Part shown: positions 1 through 11,800 of the stretch, in pieces | Numbering within the stretch: the stretch's first letter is position 1 | Layout: the number at the start of each line of letters is the position of its first letter | Assembly (NCBI GenBank): GCA_964035545.1 | Contig: OZ037765.1 | Location: 5,656,698-5,716,697 of the forward strand | Source: Bugula neritina | Lineage: Eukaryota; Bryozoa; Gymnolaemata; Cheilostomatida; Bugulidae | Direction: 5' to 3' | DNA length: 60,000 bases | Notes under the pieces: generated by a model | The model's database searches: none | Seen by the model: the letters and a program-made list of their open reading frames with translations, nothing else | What the model was told of the DNA's origin: nothing | Program-made: the position numbers and the translations under genes

Positions 1-975
1 TGACTCTGATAATGAAAATCTATTTTTAGACCAATGTCGCTGTCGCTAATTAAACAGAACGTAGAAAAGAACATGATAAAGACAACTGATGAGTTTACCA
101 GAGATATGATGCTAATGTTTGTCAACGCTATAATGTATAACAACCATGAGTATGATGTCTATGCAATGGCTCAGGAGATGTGTGACACTGCAATGGCTGT
201 TATCAAGGTACGCTCACTCTGCTGACTCTGCTGACTCTGGTACCCTGTTTACTATTTCCTGAATTATACATTTTCCTGTTTACTGTTTATTATATTCCTC
301 TGCAATCTATTCTCATATTTATTATTTATTGCATACTTTATTGTTTACTATTTATATGTTTTACTGTTTATTACTTGAATATTTCTTTTAACACGAATCC
401 ACATCTCACTACTTGTTTACTATTTATTATATTTATTGTAGTTTGTTTATCTCATGTAATATGAGATGTCTGGTGAGTTTGTAAATCACCTCCTCGTGTG
501 CATCTGAATGCAGGCTTGTAAGACGCTGTTTATCTAAAGTTAGAGTATGTTGAGTTATTGTATTGTTTAGGAACACATGCAAAGTAAAGACGGAGCCACA
601 AAGTCCAACACCTTACGAGAGAGACGGTCTGATGTAGCCAGCGGCCATGAGAAAAGTGAAAAGGTGATGAACGGTTTAATTTTGTTAAAAATAGAAATAC
701 TTCTTTGAATTGGTGATAATAAACATTGAATTACATGTAATAGTTGGCAATACTATGTAAATAAAAGCATCGTTTGTTGTTTTTTATATTTTCTATTTAT
801 TTAAATCAATTATTTAGCGAGTAGCTGTTAGATGCCGGAACTTTGAAAAAGAATGACATGTATCGCTATTTTGCTTATCTTTCAGGAAAGTGAGAAATCT
901 CGCCGCAGAAGTTCTGCAGATCAGGACCTGAGTCACCCTCCAGGCAAAAGAAGAAAAACCAGGGCTGATAATTGA
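1..975 (+). CDS. BRD8: BRD8-like bromodomain protein, 3' end (partial)
   Basis: These are the last three coding exons of a gene that starts left of the window: 30-207, 571-663 and 886-975 (stop TGA 973-975). All have GT-AG borders and joined phases. The first exon encodes the second half of a bromodomain: a start like PMSLSLIKQNVE, then FTRDMMLMFVNAIMYNN with the acetyl-lysine-binding Asn and the YDVYAMA helix. This resembles the BRD8 bromodomain, a subunit of the NuA4/TIP60 histone acetyltransferase complex that reads acetylated histones in the nucleus. The last two exons encode a basic, Ser/Arg/Lys-rich tail ending in a nuclear-localisation-like stretch (PPGKRRKTRADN). The family call rests on recalled similarity of a short segment; BRD7/9-type proteins are less likely because of the RDMMLMF motif. 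Confidence 0.72.
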
Positions 976-1089
976 GTACTGAGACTTGTATTAACTAGTG
1001 TACTATTGTAAATCTTTGTATAAAAGTGTTAGATTTTTTTTCTTTTCTATGCTGTTTCCAGCTCACTGCAATCCGTCAGTGAAATAAGT

Positions 1090-1724
1090 TTAGTTGTTTT
1101 CTCTGCATGTGCCTCTGCCAGCCCATAGGTTCCAGCCCTTGATACCGAACCCTGGCGCTGCCTCACACTTCAGGCCAGGTTCACATCTCGGAGGCTTGGC
1201 TTCTGGGCCAGGCCATCGAAGCAAGTCAAAGTGACATATTTCTCCCAGTTGCTTTGGAAAAAGAAATGTAAAAATAAAACATAATATTATAATTAAATTT
1301 CTTGGTATTTTTTGTTAATTCAACTAATCATTTCCAGAAAGCTCAGTGTTTCCTTGTTGTGATACAAAACTGATGAACCCTCTACTTTTAATTCGAAACA
1401 CGAGTAACCAACCACCTAAATATTTGAAACTCATATCCACTGGCATATTTTGCAATCATGTAATACATAATGGGTACTTGGAAATATACGTTCATTGTAT
1501 GCAAGCCTCAAAAACCATCAAATTTTAACTAAGTGGATCTCAGCTGTAAATATTTTACTCACCTGAGCACAAACGTTTTCTCCACACACTCCTTCTCCGT
1601 ACAATACGGACCCAGCACATTCGGGAATCAGCTTTGTGTTTACATCACTGCAATCTGATAGAATTACTCCTTCGGCATTGGCTACTAGCAGCACTGCCGT
1701 TACGGAACACCACAGTATATACAT
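1090..1724 (-). CDS. small secreted 8-Cys protein, IGFBP-N-terminal-like
   Basis: Two exons on the minus strand: 1724-1563 (ATG at 1724, 54 codons, donor GTGAGT) and 1251-1090 (stop TAA at 1092-1090). The phase is 0/0 and the product is 107 residues. Residues 1-18 form a signal peptide (MYILWCSVTAVLLVANAEG). The mature part has eight cysteines, four per exon. The stretch CGENVCAQ, then GEICHF, then RCEPGLKCE and GTCR resembles the second half of an insulin-like growth factor-binding (IB) domain (CA..GE.C...CA.GL.C). The family's GCGCC core is missing, so this could be another small disulfide-rich secreted protein. It is probably extracellular, with function unknown. The gene is convergent with BRD8, with 114 bp between stop codons. 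The exon 2 frame was found by splice phase and lacks its own ATG. Confidence 0.62.
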
Positions 1725-2850
1725 GTTCTACTGCTGTTTGCTTCTAACCTACTTCCGTCTTCAAATGTGTTTGGTGCATCTGTGCTCTCACATGAAATAT
1801 AATAATATTATCGGGCCTTCTCATAGATAACTTATGGGAGTTAATGGCTGATAACTAGTTTGTAAATAAATCACTTCAACTCCCATCGAGTGATGCAATA
1901 ACAAGTGTGTTTATGATAAATTGATCAACAAATTGACACAACCCAGTGCTAGCTACTTATGAATTTTTACAATAATTGACCATGTACCTAATGCAATTGT
2001 CATGAACAAGTGTTGAATATTTGTAGTGTCGGCTATTGGCATTTTTATACCTTCTCAGCCAGGCAACACGTGTAGCAATTGTTACCAACATGAAATTATA
2101 TTATATACTTTTAATTCTATTCATGATTTTGTATAAACATATCTTTTGCCATGACCAGTCTGTGCTGCAAAGTGTTATGTTACACATAGGAATTAATGCA
2201 GCCAATACAAAGTATTACCTAATTAAAAAAATATAACATGCATATCACTCGTAATAATATACCAATTAGCATTTATAATTGATAGGACATTTTTACAGCC
2301 GCAGTTCTTTTGTAAATCTAGTTGAGCAAGCTTCTTGGAAGATATACTTCTTCTACTTTGTATTATTATTATTAAGCAAAGAATTCATGAAAGTTTGTAT
2401 ATAAGGTAATTCCTTAATTTTCACTAGCAAGCAAGGCCAGTAAAATAAACTAGATCTGCCCTCTTGAACCGGTTTTTTTTAAATAGTTAAATCATTTATT
2501 GTACTGCAACCACATAATAAATATTATGCCGACAGCTAAATATTGGAATATACATCGACTATTTGATGATTGCAGCAAGTTAGAGCATATAATAATACTA
2601 TAATATGCTATTGTGTACATGTAGATTTGTCCTGAGCCCCAAGGTGTATGAAAATATAACGAGTTGTCTTTTCTAAGGCACCATTGAAGATTATGGGCTC
2701 GCTGTTTCTACATGCATAGCAAAAGTTTAAAAACAATCTACAGTTATCGACGGTCCAACGGAAGCACATTAATACATACAGCTTCTCGTCGACTCTCAAC
2801 TATCTATGAAATCATGGCTTACCTAACAGCCAACGTCAACACAAATTAAA
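1725..2850. other. intergenic, no gene recognised
   Basis: This is AT-rich spacer between the divergent promoters of the small secreted gene (-) and FICD (+). Short ORFs here, including one of 63 codons on the minus strand around 2608-2799, have no recognisable motif, signal peptide or splice context. The two promoters must lie here, but I see no convincing TATA or initiator element. Confidence 0.5.
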
Positions 2851-5800
2851 ATGACAAACTCACAAAACTGTTTTCACCATCACAAAGGTTTTTCAACAGA
2901 ACCCAAACCTAGCTTTCATGCACTCAGTTCATCATCTAGAATAACTATATATTGTTCGGTTTTGTTAGCATTTGTTATTGGAGTGTTGATTCAGCTGGTA
3001 ATAAACAAGTTCATCACTATCGAACCCGTTGGCGAGTCCAAGTTGAGCAATCGAAATGATCTATTTTCTAGACCCCCTCGTCAACAGGGTCTAGTTAGAT
3101 TTCCTTCAGATGTGTCATGGTTTACGTCTACAGTAACAGTTGTCGATAATAACAATAACGATGATTTAATAGACAGCTCGAAGCCAGTCATCAAATCCCA
3201 CGCAGCTCTTGATGCTAAGGCATTTCAAAATGCTAAGCAAAAACTTCAAGCTAAGACTCAAGGTAAGATCTTTCCTAGTAGCAACGTAGCCTAATAAGTA
3301 CTTGTCGAATGTTTACTTATAAATATTGTGTTTCATATATTTATTTGTGATGAACCAATAACAATAATTAATTAGTATATTATTATTATTATTAATTATA
3401 TTTTAAATTAATATTATATAATTATAATGATAATAATTAACTTTAAGTATAAGATTAAGTATACTTTACTAAGCCTAATATTGTAACACCAATACTAATA
3501 GTCGTGGTACTATCATTAGCCTTAGGTCTAATAGTGTGGTGGCTCGTGGAGCTACCAGCAACACAACACGCAAGGTTGCGTATTGACCCGGAACAATGTA
3601 TTAGCCAATTAGCTAAGCTGTTTGATAAGTAATAGTAGCCGCTTCGCGCTACTAGCTCAGTTGAGGATAGTGCTGTAAACTAAATAGACGTGCGTATCAT
3701 TACTGTTGTACATTGGATTTTTATTATGTATTCTTGTATTAAATATAACGATATCTACTCGACTTAACTGGTGAAGTTTCTCTAGTGTTAAATAGACTCT
3801 CTTGGTGACACATCAACCCTAAATCTAAAAACTATAACAGTGGTGGCAGCAGTGGGATAGTGTATATCAAAGATGGAGACTGAAAATGCTAGAATGCAAC
3901 CACCCCCAGTAGAAGGTGAGCGTAGAAATGCTGTTAATCCTGTGAATCGTGAAGGAGAAGAAGCTTATAGACATTGCTTGAAAGCTCCCACCTTTACTGG
4001 GTCGGAAGATGTCGAACAATTTATACAAGAATTTAGAGAGGTAATGGAAGTTGCTCAATGGCCGCATAGAGTGGCCCTTATCAAATTGCGGAGGGCGGTG
4101 ACGGAGCAAGCCAAGCCGTACGGAGTGGGAACGGACGTAGACGGCATACTGGCTGCGCTGCGGGCCCGTTTTGGCACCTCCGTCATAGACGCCAGGACCA
4201 AGCTGGAGAGATTGTGCCGCACCCCGCGGACCTCGCTACAAGAACATGCCGCGACGGTGAAGAAGCTGGCGCAGATTGCATATAGCGATCTGCCAGCACA
4301 ACACCAAGAGCGTTACACCTATGACGCCTTTGTCCAGTCCCTAAACGACCTGGGCCTAGACCATCACCTACGAGCTAAAGGGATAACCAGAATAGAGGAT
4401 GCCCTGACGGCTGGAGAAGCTTACCTGTTGGCTACCCAAATGCATCGAGCACAACGGAACCCACCAGTAGTTGGAGTCAGCGCTGCTCGGGCTACGACAG
4501 GCTCCGAAGCCCTCCCGCTGGAAGCCGAAGTGGACCGTATGGTAGAGATGCTAGGACAATTGGTGACCATTCTGGCCGGTGCTGGCCCCGGTCAGGCCTT
4601 GCGGATGCCCCCAACACCTGTGGGGCAAGGCTGGAGTAGCGCTGATCAGGACCAGGGACAGAAAGGACGACCCCAATACCAGGGGGCGTTAAACTGTCAC
4701 GGCCCGCGGACACTCTCCCTCCCCGCGGGCCGCAACTAAAGGAGTATGGTGGAACACGCCGTCGTCTGTCCGTACGGACCCGGCGGAACATTCTACCCGA
4801 GTGGCAGGTACCACGCAGGACTAGTAGGCCCGCACAACGGCCTAGTACCTTTTCCCTGCCACTCACTAACCGGTTTCACCGGTTACCTCGGGAGGAGGAG
4901 CCCGCCACTGAAATGGAGCCAGAAGGCCCAGTGGAGAGGCCCAAACCCCGCCGGCACCAACCTCGCCGCCGGAAGCCCCGTAAACCACGGGTGGAACCCC
5001 CGCCGTCCTGTCAAACCAGGACAGCACATGCGGGGGGGGGTGAAAGTACAACCACATGGAGAGAGCTATTTCCTACCCGGAAAGGTGGCCGGCAACGCCG
5101 TCACTTTCCTGCTCGACTCCGGTTGTACTACCAACCTTCTCAGCCGTAGAGTCTTTGAGGCACTGCCCCGCCGGGACAGGGATAGAGTACGACCGTATAC
5201 TGGAGAACATGGCACCCTGGGAGACGGGTCATGTATCCCCTTTTATGGTATTATCGAGCTCCCTGGGCGTGTCCGAGATCAGGCTGTACAGGAGACCTTT
5301 ATCATAGGTCAACTGGAGGAAGATGCTATCCTCGGCATGCCCTTCTTGAAGCAACACCAGTGCCGAATAGATTTTAGTAAGTCGGTGGTGCTGATGGGCG
5401 GGCGAGAACTCGCCTGTGTGGATAAGTTTGGGCGTCCTCTGGTGGGCGGTGTTCAGGTAGTTCGGAACTGCACCGTACCCGGACGCTCCAGAGCTACTAT
5501 CCACTGCCGAGTGAACAGCAACCGGATAGCCAGGCTCGGGGTCGTTGAAAGCGCGCACGAAAAGATCCAACTCGCCAGTAGTCTAAACCGACTAACTGAG
5601 CGAGGGGAGGTCTTAGTGCAGTGCGTCAACCCCTTTACCGAGCCCATTGAGCTCCCAGCTGGGTCAATGCTGGGCCGGTTCCATTCCGTCCAGGAAGAGG
5701 ACGTGGGCCCGTCGCTGGGTGACGCGACGGAGGCACCCCCTCGACACCCTATTCAGGGACGAGGGGCAGTCCCGACACATCTCCGGGAGTTATACGAAAC

Positions 5801-8800
5801 AGCCAGTGGCGGCTGCGCGAGTAACAGAGAACGCCAAGCTATGGCCAAGTTACTACGCGACTACGGTGATGTGTTCAGCAGCGGGGAGAATGACGTGGGA
5901 CTGACTGGAATTGTCAGACACGAAATACCGCTGACTGCAGGGACAGTCCCTGTCCGACAGCCCACGCGCAGGCTGGGGCCGGAGAAAGAGAAGGAGGTTA
6001 GCCGACAAGTACGGGATCTTCTGGACCGGGGACTGATAGAGCCCGCCCATAGTGCGTGGAGCTCGCCAGTCGTACTGGTCCGGAAGAAAGACGGCAGTTG
6101 GCGGTTCTGTGTGGACTACCGCAAACTCAATAGCGTAACCATACAGGACGCCTACCCTCTACCTCGCATTGACGAGTCATTGGACGCCCTAGCCGGCAGC
6201 AAGTACTTCAGTACGTTAGACTTGCTAAGCGGCTATTGGCAGGTTCCTCTGAGTCCCGACGCCCAGGAGAAAGCGGCGTTTATCACACGGGACGGTTTGT
6301 GGAAGTGGAAGGTGCTGCCCTTCGGGTTAACCTCCGCCCCGGCCACCTTCCAGAGGCTGATGGAACAAGTCCTTAGCGGACTCCATTGGAAGACACTGCT
6401 GGTCTACCTCGATGATGTCATCGTAATCTCTCCAGACTTCGAGACACATGTCAGTCGTCTGCAGGAGGTTTTCGAGAGACTCCGAGGTGCCGGTCTTAAG
6501 CTCAAACCTTCCAAGTGCGCTCTATTGCAGCCGGAGGTCAAGTACCTGGGGCACGTTGTCGGTCGAAACGGCGTGGCAACGGATCCCGAAAAGGTACGGG
6601 CAGTAGAAGACTGGGTCACCCCCCAAGACTTGACCGGACTCCGGGCTTTCTTGGGGCTGGTAGGGTATTATAGGCAATACATACCAGACTTTGCGGGCAT
6701 AGCCCAGCCGCTAAACCGGCTTACCGCAAAGGGAGTGACGTGGCAGTGGACTCCAGTCGAACAAGAAGCGTTCGACCGCCTCAAGGGCTGCCTCCTAGCG
6801 GCGCCCATCTTGGCCTACCCAGACCCCACTCTGGAGTACATCCTAGACACAGACGCCAGTGACCAGAATGTTGGCGCTGTGCTGTCGCAAGTGCAGGACG
6901 GCCGAGAAGTAGTAGTAGCCTACTACAGCAAGTCTCTCTCTCCCGCTGAACGAAATTACTGCACTACCCGCAAGGAGCTGCTGGCAGTAATCAAGTCAGT
7001 GAAGCACTTCAGACCATACCTATATGGCAGGAAGTTCCGGCTGCGTACGGATCATGCCTCGCTGATCTGGTTGTGCAGGAGAGCAGAGCCCTCCAGTCAG
7101 GTCGCCCGGTGGCTCGAAATCCTAGCTGAATTCTCGTACCGGATCGAACACCGACCGGGCAAGAGACACAGCAATGCAGATGGGTTGAGTCGCCGACCTG
7201 ACGGAGGTTGTAAACAGTGTCTCAACATCGAGAGGAGGGATGGAGGTCCCCCACGATGCGAGTTGGAGACGCTGGCTCATCACGGAGCACCGTTTGACTG
7301 GGATCAAGGTCAACTCAGGCAAAGAGTTGATGAGTCCCCGGAGGATGTACAAAACCTCCGCGCCAACCCTGTACTGGCCGGTAATGTTCGAGAGCTGAAG
7401 AAGCTCCAAGAAGAGCTGCCGGGAGTCGTGGCAGACATCTACCGGGCCAAAAGGGAAGGGCGACGACCCAGCGAGGAACGCATACGACAGGGATGCGCCG
7501 AGTTCCGGCTATACTGTCAGCGTTGGGACTCGCTGCGGATCGGGCAGGATGGGTTGCTAACCATCTCTCTAGCTGCCAGCGGCAGACACCCGGAAAGGAA
7601 GAGGGTAGTCTGCCCCACAGCCATCCGCCGTGAGTTGATTTGGGATACTCACAAGCAGGCTCACGCAGGGGTCAAGCGAGTGATATCCAAATTACGACTC
7701 CGGTGGTATTGGCCGCAGATGGAGCGTGACGTCCGGCTCAGAGTCAAACAGTGTGAGATCTGCCAGGCCAGTAAGCATAGCCGCCCCCCTGGTGAAGCAG
7801 GACGGCGGAGGCTATATGCTGGTAGGCCCTGGCAAGTGGTCGCTGTAGACCTGGTCGGACCCATGCCCCTGACCCCCAGAGGCAATAATTGGATCCTAGT
7901 ACTAACCGACCACTTTACTAGGTGGGCGGATGCTCTGGCTATCCCAGATGCATCAGCCCCAACAGTGGCCAGGGCACTAGACCAACATGTATTCTGTTAT
8001 TTTGGGCTTCCCGAACAGATACACTCTGATCAAGGCGCTCAATTCCAGTCTCAACTGATGAGCGACCTTTGCCACCTCTGGGGAGTAAATCAGAGCAGGA
8101 CCACCCCCTACCACCCTCAAGGTAACGGGGTGGTGGAGCGCAACAACCGGATGCTAGGTGATGCGCTCCGGAGTCTCCTCCTTGGACGAGGTCAAGAGGA
8201 ATGGGATACGGTGTTGCCGCAAGTCATGCGTGCATACCGTAGCACCCCACACACCAGTACTGGTGAGACCCCAAACCTCTTGATGCTCGGGAGAGAGACT
8301 CGTGTCCCTGACCATCTCACCTATCACGTTCCAGAGCAGGATAACTCAGTCCATGAGTATGCCAGTGAACTAGTGGAACGGATGAAGGCCGCACACGAGA
8401 TACTGCGTCAACAGCAGTGGAAGGTGCGGCACGAAGATTCCGATGAACCACCCCTCTATCAAAGAGGAGATAAGGTGTGGATGGTCAATTACCGTAGGCG
8501 CCGCGGACAGGCTGATAAGCTGAAGCCTAAGTTCGTAGGCCCCTACGTGGTCGTCGAGGCTATGCCCAATCATACGTACAAGATTGAGCGCTCAGGACAG
8601 GTGTCTATCCAGAATGAGTCTCGCTTGAAACCGTATTGGGCTAGCCCTGACGGAGTGGGAGAAGCCCCCCCGTTGTTAGAGCCCAGGAGGCAGACAACGA
8701 CGCGCGGGCGACGGCGGCATGGACCTGAATACGAAGTGGTCATACCGCGGGAGGAAAACTTGGTGAGAGAGGAGCGGCAGTTTTTGTCAACAGAAGCGTG

Positions 8801-11800
8801 TCCGCCACCGCCAAGTCTAATTCCATCACTTCCAGAAACCGAGCCGGTTCCGGAAGTGCAAACCCCCACGGAGGGAGGGGCTCCATCCGGAGAACAAGAA
8901 GAGGTGACCACTAACGGTGAAGTAGAGACGCCATTAGAGGCCCCTACTAACGAACCGACAAGTGTGTCACCCTCCCTAGAGAGGGGACAGCGTACGAGGA
9001 AGCCCCCACCGTATTTGAAAGACTTCATATGTGACTGCATTAGAAGCGGCGCACATGAAAGTCTAGGGGAAAACCGTACGATAAAATGTTGGAGTTGTGA
9101 ACCCCACGCAAATATCAACTTTTGCGAGGGCGGAATAGTGGGAGGAATTAATGCGCGTAAAGCAAATAGTTCCGACCTCGTGCCTCAGAAACGATGCTCA
9201 GCCTTTTCTTATGCTGACATCGCCAAAGGCAGACGTATCTCACAACCAGCTCCAACCTTACCAAGAACGTTGAGTATGGACATTAATACCGAGTTCCCAG
9301 GTAAGCCAGTATAAGTCTTGTATTCCTATTCATGGAAACGGGCTCGATGCCAGTAGATTCTGAACTAATTCAGCAGATTGAATCAGAATTACTGGGAACC
9401 ACGTTTCATGTGAATGACGATGAAGACACTGTAATGGCCGATGGTCTGTTAGACCTGGAGCTAGACACTGTTCTTGGTCAGTCCACACATGATTCATCAG
9501 TTCCCCGAGTGCATTCCAAAAGCAGTGACTCTCAGGCTAGCAACGGTCGACAGTCACTAGAATTAGGTTGTAAAGATCCACCGCGATCTAACACTAATTC
9601 TACTTTTGTAGACACACTCGCGCCCGTCTCTCCGGGCATGCCTTCTCTAGAGATGGCGTGGGACTCAGAGCCAGCCCCAACAACTTCTACCACCAGGAAA
9701 CTGCCACCCCAGTTGGAAGCAACCTCCAACTGGATTACCCCTGCCACAGAGAGAGAGATCAGGACCCATCAAGGAGGTGAGGGTAATCGTGAATGCAACC
9801 TCTGCCAGCAGCGATTCACGACCCACCGCAGACTAAAAGTACACTTGCCGCAACACTACATCACCACTTTCTGCCCTTGCGGAGAATATAGCTACAATCG
9901 TGATTACCTGTTGCGGCACCAACGTACTATGCAGTGTTATCAAGGGCATGTCTATGAAGTAGACGAATCATCCTATCCTGCCTTTCTCAACGCCATCAAA
10001 CCACTCATCACTGACTCAGCTCGGCTATCTCGCCTGGAGCAAGGCTTCCCTTCCCCGCGACCCATCATCTCTAAAGCCGCAGATAAACCTACACAGTCTA
10101 CTAACTCTCCACCTCACAGTCCTATACGCATGCCGCATACCTTTCCTCGTGTCGTACTACAGAGAGTAGACACCAATGCGTATACACTCCCTCCTCCCCT
10201 TCCATCCTCAGAGCGGAAAAGACACAGGCAGCCAACTTCCTCTCGCTCGTCCCCCTGGGCCCGTAACCTACGTGAGGTAGAAGCTAGGGCGCATGACTTG
10301 GAGCAAGAAGTGTACAGGCTGGCCCCACGGGTACAGGCAGCATCCAGTGAACTCAAATACTTACAGGAGTCTATTAAACGCATGAAGCGTGCGGCCCGCA
10401 GTTAACTCGAGTCTACCTACAACTCCCTACTACTCATTCCCCTACCTCTCTGTGGCATTCCCTACCATAATGGTGGCACGTACTCTACATGTAGATAGGA
10501 TCTTCTCTTGCTTATTACTTAGTGCACGTTATATATACCTGTATATTTTTTACCAGTTGTTGTTTTTTTTGTATATACTTTTATACTGTTCTCTTACCCC
10601 CCACAACGAAGTATACGTTTTTTTTATGTGAATCTTATTTTATCAGAAAGTGGGCTTTCTGCTGGAGGGGGCAGTGTGGTGGCTCGTGGAGCTACCAGCA
10701 ACACAACACGCAAGGTTGCGTATTGACCCGGAACAATGTATTAGCCAATTAGCTAAGCTGTTTGATAAGTAATAGTAGCCGCTTCGCGCTACTAGCTCAG
10801 TTGAGGATAGTGCTGTAAACTAAATAGACGTGCGTATCATTACTGTTGTACATTGGATTTTTATTATGTATTCTTGTATTAAATATAACGATATCTACTC
10901 GACTTAACTGGCGAAGTTTCTCTAGTGTTAAATAGACTCTCTTGGTGACACATCAACCCTAAATCTAAAAACTATAACAATAGATCACTAAGCTGATGTC
11001 TCGAACTAACTTTAGCAGTGGCTTATCACTCAGTAGCTTATCATGATCAGACATGATATCATTTTAAATAATTTTAAATTTCTACTTGTCGTTGGTTGCT
11101 GTTAGGTCTTTCACCAGAAATTTGTTTGATAATATGATATTTTTTTGTGACAGAAAGTTTGAAAGCTGAAGCTCATGCCTCTTATAAAGCTGCCATTGAG
11201 ATGATGGATCATGGCAAGAAGGAAAAGGTGAAATTACTATATGCTCACTTGTCATATTTTGAAAAGCAATGTGTATATAATTATATTCTAAGCTATAAGT
11301 AAATTAAGTTATTAACATTCATGCTTGTTAGCAAGTGTAACTAAACTTGCTATTGATTTATAGATATTGTATTACTGTTATAATATGTTACATTGCTTTT
11401 GTAGATGCCCACAGTATAATCGTGGTTCTAATTGCAATTAATAAAATGACAATTATATATCGAGAATGTTATTGTGTTGGAATAATGATTAGCCAAAAAT
11501 ATGTGTATTAAAAAGTAGACTATAGTGTAGTTCATAACCTGTCAAGTTCTTTCTTAGCTGGTATTGCCCCTTGCTTGTAGATATTGTGTTCTAGGAGTCA
11601 CCCAGTAATGTAATTTAAAATTTATTAGAAATTGAAAATTATTTAATTAAATTCAAATGCTAGGAAATATTGTTTTGTTGCTTTTACAATACCATGAAAC
11701 TATTGAAATTATCAAGTTGATGGTTGCCCAGCATTTAAGGGGTTTTGTCGGGTAATAGATCTGTAAAGTTATAAACTTCATGTATGGTTTTTTAATGAAT

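Larger units (their letters stand above)
3535..10979 (+). mobile_element. Ty3/Gypsy LTR retrotransposon, full length
   Basis: The element is complete and 7,445 bp long. Two 305-bp LTRs begin TGTGG and end AACA, with a 4-bp target duplication ATAG on both sides (3531-3534 and 10980-10983; possibly 5 bp, AATAG, depending on where the LTR end is set). The LTRs differ at one position, so insertion was recent. Internal order is primer-binding region, gag (3873-4739), pol (4746-9314: protease, RT, RNase H, integrase), ORF3 (9332-10405), polypurine tract, LTR. Integrase after RT-RNase H places it in Ty3/Gypsy (Metaviridae) rather than Copia. The coding part is clearly more GC-rich than the flanking host DNA. 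It sits in intron 1 of FICD in the same orientation as the gene. Confidence 0.96.

Noticed and set aside
2608-2799. 63-codon minus-strand ORF upstream of FICD
   Set aside because: It has no signal peptide, no recognisable domain and no splice partner. The length is expected by chance.
3535-3839. Hammerhead ribozyme in the LTR, as in retrozymes
   Set aside because: I found no CTGATGA core with matching GAAA and stems. The hairpins present do not form the three-way junction.
4492-4866. ORFs on the minus strand and in other frames across the retrotransposon
   Set aside because: They are shadows of the GC-rich gag, pol and ORF3 frames, with no domains of their own.
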